A DNA stretch of 8,671 nt from Alphaproteobacteria bacterium (lineage in GTDB: Bacteria > Pseudomonadota > Alphaproteobacteria > UBA2136 > UBA6156), in contig JADCGN010000098.1 of assembly GCA_020249005.1 (NCBI GenBank), positions 1-8,671 on the forward strand. The letters run 5' to 3'. The notes under the pieces are model-generated. The model was not told the origin of the DNA, searched no databases, and saw nothing but the letters and a program-made list of their open reading frames with translations. Positions 5,921-8,671 of this stretch are shown in pieces (the stretch's first letter is position 1; each line of letters begins with the position of its first letter). Both the position numbers and the translations under genes were made by a program.

Positions 5921-7216
5921 ATGGAAAAGCCTAGCCCCAAGACGAATTCTGCCGATTTGTTGAACGAGTTTGAGAAGCGCGGGCTGCTCTACCAAAGCAC
6001 GCCTGGGCTGGCCGCGCACCTGGCGCAGCCGCGCACCATTTACTGCGGATTCGACCCCACCGCCGACAGCCTGCACATCGGCAGCTTGGTGCCGCTTTTA
6101 ACCTTACGGCGGCTGCAATTGGCTGGCCACCGGGTGATTATTCTGGTGGGCGGCGCCACCGGGATGATTGGCGACCCCAGCTTTAAAGCCACCGAACGTA
6201 AACTGCTGGATGACGCCACGCTGGCCCACAATGTGGCGGGGATTGCTGCCCAGGTGACCAAGCTGTTTGCCGATGTGCCCGCCGGGGCGTTGGGTAAGCC
6301 CCTGGTGTTAAACAATGCCGATTGGACCAAGGGTGTTGGGGTGCTGGAATTCCTGCGCGACATCGGCAAGCACTTTAGCGTGAACCAGATGATCGCGCGC
6401 GACAGCGTGAAGACCCGCCTCGCGCGCGACGATGTGGGGATTTCCTTCACCGAGTTCAGCTACGCCTTGCTGCAGGCGTTCGACTTCCACGAGATGTTCC
6501 GCGATAAGCGCTACGAATGCAGCGTGCAGCTGGGCGCCTCCGACCAATGGGGCAACATGACGGCGGGCACCGAGCTGATTCGGAAAAAACTGCGCGGCGA
6601 GGCCCACGTGCTAACCCTGCCGCTGCTGACCAAGGCCGATGGCACCAAGTTCGGCAAGAGCGAAAGCGGCACCCTATGGCTGGATGCGGCGAAGACGAGC
6701 CCCTATGCGTTCTACCAGTTTTGGTTGAATACCAGCGATGCCGATGTGGAGAAATATTTGAAGTTGTTTAGCTTTCTTTCGCTTGAAGATATTGAAAATC
6801 ATATGGCGATGCAAAGGAGAAATCCTGAAAATCGTGGCGCGCAACATCATCTGGCTGGTGAATTAACCCAGTTGGTGCATGGTCAAGATGGTGTAATTGG
6901 CGCTCAACGGATTAGTGCCATTCTGTTTGGTGGTAGCAAAGAAGAGCTTACAGAAGCAGACCTGGCGCAACTGGCGCACGATGGCTTGCCGCAGGCCAAC
7001 GGCCCTGCGCAGTCATTGTTGGAAGCCCTCATACTCACGGGTTTGGTCGCCAGCAAGCGCGAAGCCCGCGACTTCCTAAAGCAGGGCGCGATTCAGCATA
7101 ACGGCGTGGTGGTGAGCGACGAGGCGCTGGAACTCACGCCTGCCAACGCCAAGTATGGCAGGTATCACCTGCTCAAGCGCGGCAAGAAGCAGTTTGCGTT
7201 GCTGGTGCACGCTTAA
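5921..7216 (+). CDS. tyrS: Tyrosyl-tRNA synthetase TyrS
   Basis: Charges tRNA-Tyr with tyrosine in the cytoplasm (class I synthetase). 431 residues from ATG 5921. The frame is open upstream to 5870, but AAGG (5912-5915) 5 nt before ATG 5921 and the usual protein start support 5921. The catalytic domain shows YCGFDPTADSLHIGS (41-55, the HIGH motif as HIGS), QLGASDQWGN (203-212, substrate binding) and KFGKS (243-247, the KMSKS equivalent in the TyrRS-I class). Helical anticodon-binding region about 260-350. A C-terminal S4 RNA-binding domain spans about 365-431 (LLEALILTGLVASKREARDFL). All key residues are intact. Codons for about residues 277-347 are strikingly AT-rich compared with the rest. 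Its cognate tRNA-Tyr gene lies about 410 bp downstream on the opposite strand. Confidence 0.98.
   Translation: MEKPSPKTNSADLLNEFEKRGLLYQSTPGLAAHLAQPRTIYCGFDPTADSLHIGSLVPLLTLRRLQLAGHRVIILVGGATGMIGDPSFKATERKLLDDATLAHNVAGIAAQVTKLFADVPAGALGKPLVLNNADWTKGVGVLEFLRDIGKHFSVNQMIARDSVKTRLARDDVGISFTEFSYALLQAFDFHEMFRDKRYECSVQLGASDQWGNMTAGTELIRKKLRGEAHVLTLPLLTKADGTKFGKSESGTLWLDAAKTSPYAFYQFWLNTSDADVEKYLKLFSFLSLEDIENHMAMQRRNPENRGAQHHLAGELTQLVHGQDGVIGAQRISAILFGGSKEELTEADLAQLAHDGLPQANGPAQSLLEALILTGLVASKREARDFLKQGAIQHNGVVVSDEALELTPANAKYGRYHLLKRGKKQFALLVHA
6750..6960 (+). other. AT-rich compositional patch inside tyrS
   Basis: By hand count 6721-6960 has 104 G+C in 240 bases (43%), against 36 of 60 in the line before and 40 of 60 in the line after. 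The shift is abrupt near 6750 and 6961 and shows in third positions (AAT, GAA, GAT, TTT, CTT codons). The protein remains a normal TyrRS helical region. This looks like a recombination patch from a lower-GC relative or donor. Confidence 0.7.
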
Positions 7217-7226
7217 TAAGGGAAAG

Positions 7227-7245
7227 TGGTGGTGGGAGAAGGATT
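7227..7245 (-). repeat. Distal 19-bp copy of the tRNA-Tyr 3' end (att-like)
   Basis: TGGTGGTGGGAGAAGGATT here is identical to 7628-7646, the complement of the last 19 nt of tRNA-Tyr (CCA, discriminator, acceptor 3' strand and part of the T arm), in the same orientation. Identity stops at both edges. Such a partial copy beyond a tRNA 3' end is the usual mark of site-specific integration. Confidence 0.85.
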
Positions 7246-7263
7246 GGCGTTCCTTCTCTTTTT
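7236..7263 (+). terminator. tyrS Rho-independent terminator, 5' arm inside a tRNA-Tyr 3'-end copy
   Basis: GAGAAGGA (7236-7243) pairs with TCCTTCTC (7251-7258) over a 7-nt loop, followed by five Ts (7259-7263), 19 nt after the tyrS stop. Most of the 5' arm belongs to the 19-bp copy of the tRNA-Tyr 3' end at 7227-7245. The 3' arm and T tract come from the adjoining AT-rich interval. Confidence 0.8.
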
Positions 7264-7350
7264 CCTGAGTAAGCCCCCAAGGGGACACAAATGGTGGTTC
7301 AAGTTAGCATTTATTCAAACCAAACCTCTCCACAAAAGGTACAACTAGAT

Positions 7351-7379
7351 AAAAAACAACCCCCTGCCGAAGCAGGGGG
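7351..7379 (-). terminator. Strong UUCG-loop terminator of the small RNA
   Basis: On the minus strand CCCCCTGC (7379-7372 complement side) pairs with GCAGGGGG across a TTCG tetraloop, followed by TTGTTTTTT (7359-7351). The stem is 8 perfect base pairs (7360-7367 with 7372-7379). It shows that transcription on the minus strand is meant to end here, with no protein gene before it. Confidence 0.92.
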
Positions 7380-7536
7380 CCTTGCTCGCCTTGGTAGGCC
7401 GTTACCCTACCAACTAGCTGTCGGCATGAGCGTGGAGACTAATCCAGAATCTAATCTCACGGATTACCCGAGACAGCCTTGGTGGCGCAGTCACCGTCAC
7501 CAACAAGCTTTTTAAACGGTACATGAGATGCCTAAC
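7351..7536 (-). ncRNA. Structured small RNA of unrecognised family (about 185 nt)
   Basis: Evidence is structure plus signals, not a family match. A candidate promoter (7543-7571) predicts a start near 7536 and a strong terminator ends it near 7351. Pairings seen: P0 CTTG/CAAG (7504-7507 with 7381-7384) closing the core; P1 TTGGTG/CACCAA (7498-7503 with 7479-7484); P2 GCTGTC/GACAGC (7472-7477 with 7417-7422); P3 TAATCC/GGATTA (7461-7466 with 7440-7445) inside P2; P4 TTGGTAGG/CCTACCAA (7406-7413 with 7391-7398). P1 and P4 belong to two related modules (7476-7509 and 7388-7419), the second matching my memory of 16S rRNA helix 11. Plus-strand reading frames here are antisense and lack support. 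Start and function are uncertain. Confidence 0.6.
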
Positions 7537-7542
7537 ATAAAG

Positions 7543-7571
7543 ACCATATGTGATGTGGTTTTACAATTCAA
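7543..7571 (-). promoter_or_regulatory. Candidate promoter of the small RNA
   Basis: Minus-strand TTGAAT (7571-7566, 4 of 6) and TATGGT (7548-7543, 4 of 6) with a 17-bp spacer. The expected start is about 7536. A perfect TATAAT (7607-7602) farther upstream is an alternative -10 but lacks a good -35. Confidence 0.4.
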
Positions 7572-7593
7572 TACTTATTTATAGAATTGAATT
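7565..7593. repeat. AT-rich 8-bp inverted repeat overlapping the small-RNA -35
   Basis: AATTCAAT (7565-7572) and ATTGAATT (7586-7593) form a perfect 8-bp dyad with a 13-nt centre. One arm covers the candidate -35 of the RNA gene, so it could be an operator, or a bend/recombination site. No protein is assigned. Confidence 0.5.
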
Positions 7594-7607
7594 TAAAAAT
7601 AATTATA

Positions 7608-7627
7608 TTTGTCTGATATCAGGCAAA
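7608..7627. repeat. 20-bp near-perfect palindrome touching the tRNA-Tyr 3' end
   Basis: TTTG-N-CTGATATCAG-N-CAAA, symmetric at 18 of 20 positions, ends at 7627, the base next to the tRNA CCA end. It could be a dimeric regulator or recombinase binding site, or a short hairpin ending the tRNA-Tyr transcript. An AT-rich run follows it on the minus strand. Confidence 0.6.
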
Positions 7628-7646
7628 TGGTGGTGGGAGAAGGATT
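7628..7646 (-). repeat. Proximal 19-bp repeat copy within tRNA-Tyr (att-like)
   Basis: The 3' end of the intact tRNA-Tyr gene, matching 7227-7245 base for base. The repeats begin 401 bp apart. The tRNA gene remains complete, as expected when an element inserts at a tRNA 3' end and restores it. Confidence 0.85.
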
Positions 7647-7712
7647 CGAACCTTCGAAGTCGATGACAACTGATTTACAGTCAGTCCCCTTTGGCCACTT
7701 GGGTATCCCACC
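7628..7712 (-). tRNA. tRNA-Tyr (anticodon GUA)
   Basis: 85 nt including an encoded CCA. The acceptor GGTGGGA (7712-7706) pairs with TCCCACC (7638-7632), then discriminator A and CCA (7630-7628). The anticodon stem ACTGA/TCAGT holds loop CTGTAAA with anticodon GTA at 7678-7676. The T arm is GAAGG-TTCGAAT-CCTTC. The long variable arm of bacterial tRNA-Tyr is present. It converges on tyrS, with the att-bounded interval between. Confidence 0.98.
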
Positions 7713-7724
7713 AGACCGGCCCTG

Positions 7725-7753
7725 TTGTTAGGGGGTTTGGGCGGGCTTGTCAA
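7725..7753 (-). promoter_or_regulatory. tRNA-Tyr promoter
   Basis: Perfect TTGACA -35 (7753-7748) and a weak TAACAA -10 (7730-7725) with a 17-bp spacer on the minus strand. The expected start is about 5 nt before the mature tRNA 5' end at 7712. Confidence 0.65.
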
Positions 7754-7781
7754 CCACCGCAAAAAGTCTCGGGCGGGGGGC

Positions 7782-7810
7782 TTGCCAGCGTCTAGGGCCT
7801 CGCCTATAAG
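7782..7810 (+). promoter_or_regulatory. tRNA-Val promoter
   Basis: TTGCCA (7782-7787) and TATAAG (7805-7810, 5 of 6) with a 17-bp spacer. The expected start is near 7817, giving a leader of about 15 nt before the tRNA at 7832. It is back to back with the tRNA-Tyr promoter. Confidence 0.7.
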
Positions 7811-7831
7811 GCCTGCACGTTCATCAAGAAC

Positions 7832-7906
7832 GGGCGGCTAGCTCAGCGGTAGAGCACTACCTTCACACGGTAGGGGCCACAGGTTCGAATCCTGTGCCGC
7901 CCACCA
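7832..7906 (+). tRNA. tRNA-Val (anticodon CAC)
   Basis: 75 nt including encoded CCA. The acceptor GGGCGGC (7832-7838) pairs with GCCGCCC (7896-7902), then A and CCA. The D arm is GCTC-AGCGGTA-GAGC. The anticodon stem CTACC/GGTAG holds loop TTCACAC with anticodon CAC (7864-7866), reading GUG valine codons. The T arm is ACAGG-TTCGAAT-CCTGT. Confidence 0.98.
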
Positions 7907-8052
7907 TTTTTCCGCAGGAAAATTACCCAAAAGGGGGGGGCAGGGGGTTTACCGCCTGCAGATGTATCAAGAGCTAAAAGCGTTAGCCGGTGCGCGCCAG
8001 TGCACACGAGGCGTGCGCAAGGTGGTGGGAGTACTGACAGCCCCACCATTTT
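7907..8052 (+). other. Hairpin-rich trailer downstream of tRNA-Val (possible RNA gene)
   Basis: The 158-bp gap before oxyR has no protein gene but is tiled by hairpins: TTTTCC/GGAAAA (7908-7922), GCAGG-GGT/ACC-CCTGC (7940-7959, one G-G mismatch), GCTAA/TTAGC (7973-7987), TGCGC-GCC/GGC-GCGCA with a 2-nt bulge (7991-8019), and TGGTGGG/CCCACCA (8023-8048) followed by Ts. It could be a structured 3' trailer or a small RNA released from the tRNA-Val transcript. Confidence 0.35.
8023..8052 (+). terminator. Probable terminator of the tRNA-Val transcript
   Basis: TGGTGGG (8023-8029) pairs with CCCACCA (8042-8048) over a 12-nt loop, followed by TTTT (8049-8052) and a second T run at 8060-8066. It points along the + strand. 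On the minus strand no T run follows, so it should not end oxyR. Confidence 0.5.
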
Positions 8053-8064
8053 CGCAAGATTTTT

Positions 8065-8671
8065 TTAAGAAGCTTTGGTGCGCCAGGCTTCTTGCAGCAC
8101 CTGCCCCAACAACGTGAACTCGGCCTTGCGGGCCGAGGAGCGCCGCCAGGCCAGCCCAAGCGTGCGGGTGGGGGCGGGGGCGCGGAAATGCAGCAATCTT
8201 ACCCCCGGTGGCAGGGCTTGCTGGGTACAAATTTCAGGGAGCAGAGTAATGCCAAGCCCGTTGGCCACCAGCTGAATGAGGGTGGTTAGGCTGGCAGCGC
8301 CCAGCATAGCGGCACTCTGTGTGGGCTGCAGCCGGCAGACGGCGAGGGCTTGATCACGTAGGCAGTGTCCCTCCTCCAGCAAGAGTAGCGGGTGATTCTG
8401 CAGGGCCTCTGGCGTGAGCCGCCGTTGACGCGCAAGGGGGCTGCCAGTGGGCACTGCCAACAGAAAACGGTCGGTTCGCAACGGGAGAATTTCAAGGTCG
8501 GGGTGGTCTAGCGGCAGGGCTGCCAGGCAGGCATCAAGCTTGGCCTCGAGCAGCTCGCTCACCAGGGTATGGGTTTGCGCCTCACGAATTTGTAAGCTTA
8601 ATGCCGAGTAGCGCTGCCGCAACAACGGCAGCAAGGGGGGCAGGGTATAGGGAGCCACGGTGGGGATAACC
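8065..8671 (-). CDS. oxyR: OxyR, LysR-type peroxide-sensing regulator (N-terminal DNA-binding domain outside window)
   Basis: About 202 residues of the effector-binding domain are visible. The frame runs off the right edge, and the GTG at 8658 is an internal Val codon: the bases before it continue as V-I-P-T-V-A-P-Y, a normal OxyR phrase. The diagnostic GHCLRDQALAVC carries two cysteines nine residues apart, matching the redox pair Cys199/Cys208 of E. coli OxyR, which form a disulfide on peroxide oxidation. Around it are LLLLEEGHC, ASLTTLIQLVANGLGITLLP and the AWRRSSARK strand typical of the family. LysR paralogues without the cysteine pair are unlikely. The regulated genes and the helix-turn-helix lie outside the window. 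The stop TAA is at 8067-8065. Confidence 0.9.
   Translation of the reverse strand, partial: VIPTVAPYTLPPLLPLLRQRYSALSLQIREAQTHTLVSELLEAKLDACLAALPLDHPDLEILPLRTDRFLLAVPTGSPLARQRRLTPEALQNHPLLLLEEGHCLRDQALAVCRLQPTQSAAMLGAASLTTLIQLVANGLGITLLPEICTQQALPPGVRLLHFRAPAPTRTLGLAWRRSSARKAEFTLLGQVLQEAWRTKAS

Larger units (their letters stand above)
7227..7646. mobile_element. Putative miniature tRNA-Tyr-integrated element (about 401 bp) carrying an RNA gene
   Basis: Bounded by 19-bp direct repeats of the tRNA-Tyr 3' end, the interval is unlike its GC-rich surroundings. For example, 7561-7620 has only 9 G+C in 60 bases by hand count. It has no integrase or other convincing protein gene. Its content is a tyrS-side terminator, a structured minus-strand RNA with promoter and terminator, an AT-rich inverted repeat (7565-7593) and a near-perfect palindrome beside the tRNA (7608-7627). 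It may be a deleted remnant of a larger island, or a non-autonomous cassette moved by an integrase elsewhere. The repeats are solid. The mobility is inferred. Confidence 0.4.

Noticed and set aside
7264..7310. Degenerate second tRNA-Tyr after the 19-bp copy
   Set aside because: The AAGGGGAC match lies in the opposite orientation to the repeat and no arm structure could be built.
7291..7515. 74-residue + strand ORF with AAGGGG 6 nt before its ATG
   Set aside because: It runs antisense through the terminator and paired stems of the minus-strand RNA, has no recognisable domain, and its only support is the ribosome-site match. The RNA structure explains the sequence better.
7227..7646. CRISPR array or tracrRNA
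   Set aside because: No regularly spaced repeats and no Cas gene. The only repeats are the tRNA-end copies and the two hairpin modules.
7843..8049. Minus-strand ORF with HRIRTCGPYRVKV
   Set aside because: This is the translated complement of the tRNA-Val gene, a well-known spurious protein motif.
8065..8658. Complete 197-residue protein starting at GTG 8658
   Set aside because: The frame is open to the window edge and the upstream bases encode conserved OxyR residues, so this GTG is internal.

Overview
The window is a GC-rich chromosomal segment from a Gram-negative proteobacterium. BamD and OxyR fix the envelope type. The back-to-back anmK/tyrS pair, the GC-rich codon use and the probable leaderless starts make an alphaproteobacterium the best guess, though the class is inferred and not proven.

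Layout. (1) 2-430: C-terminal end of an MFS-type transporter, cut by the window edge. (2) 453-2168, + strand: a doubtful 43-residue ORF, a membrane-anchored diguanylate cyclase with an intact GGDEF motif and I-site, and bamD, which starts inside the cyclase gene. A perfect 18-bp bidirectional terminator closes this block. (3) 2233-3171, - strand: a ParA-type ATPase fused in frame to a 72-residue lysine/alanine/proline tail like bacterial histone H1. A Shine-Dalgarno and ATG at the fusion point could also make the tail as a separate protein. (4) 3304-4443, +: dprA. (5) 4459-5897, -: anmK followed by a small membrane protein. (6) 5921-7216, +: tyrS, divergent from anmK with only 23 bp between start codons, and carrying an internal AT-rich patch. 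(7) 7227-7646: a 401-bp AT-rich interval bounded by a perfect 19-bp direct repeat of the tRNA-Tyr 3' end, as in tRNA-targeted integration. It holds no convincing protein gene. It does hold what looks like a complete minus-strand non-coding RNA unit: promoter, multi-stem body with two related hairpin modules resembling 16S rRNA helix 11, and a UUCG-loop terminator. (8) 7628-7906: divergent tRNA-Tyr(GUA) and tRNA-Val(CAC) genes with good promoters. A run of hairpins ending in a U tract follows tRNA-Val. (9) 8065-8671, -: OxyR effector domain with both redox cysteines, cut by the window edge.

Most protein genes are housekeeping: envelope assembly, peptidoglycan recycling, DNA uptake/recombination, translation and oxidative stress. 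The two places most likely to hold something new are the ParA-H1 gene with its nested start and the tRNA-Tyr-bounded RNA cassette downstream of tyrS. All coordinates, pairings and counts were read by hand. No folding, homology search or expression data were available.
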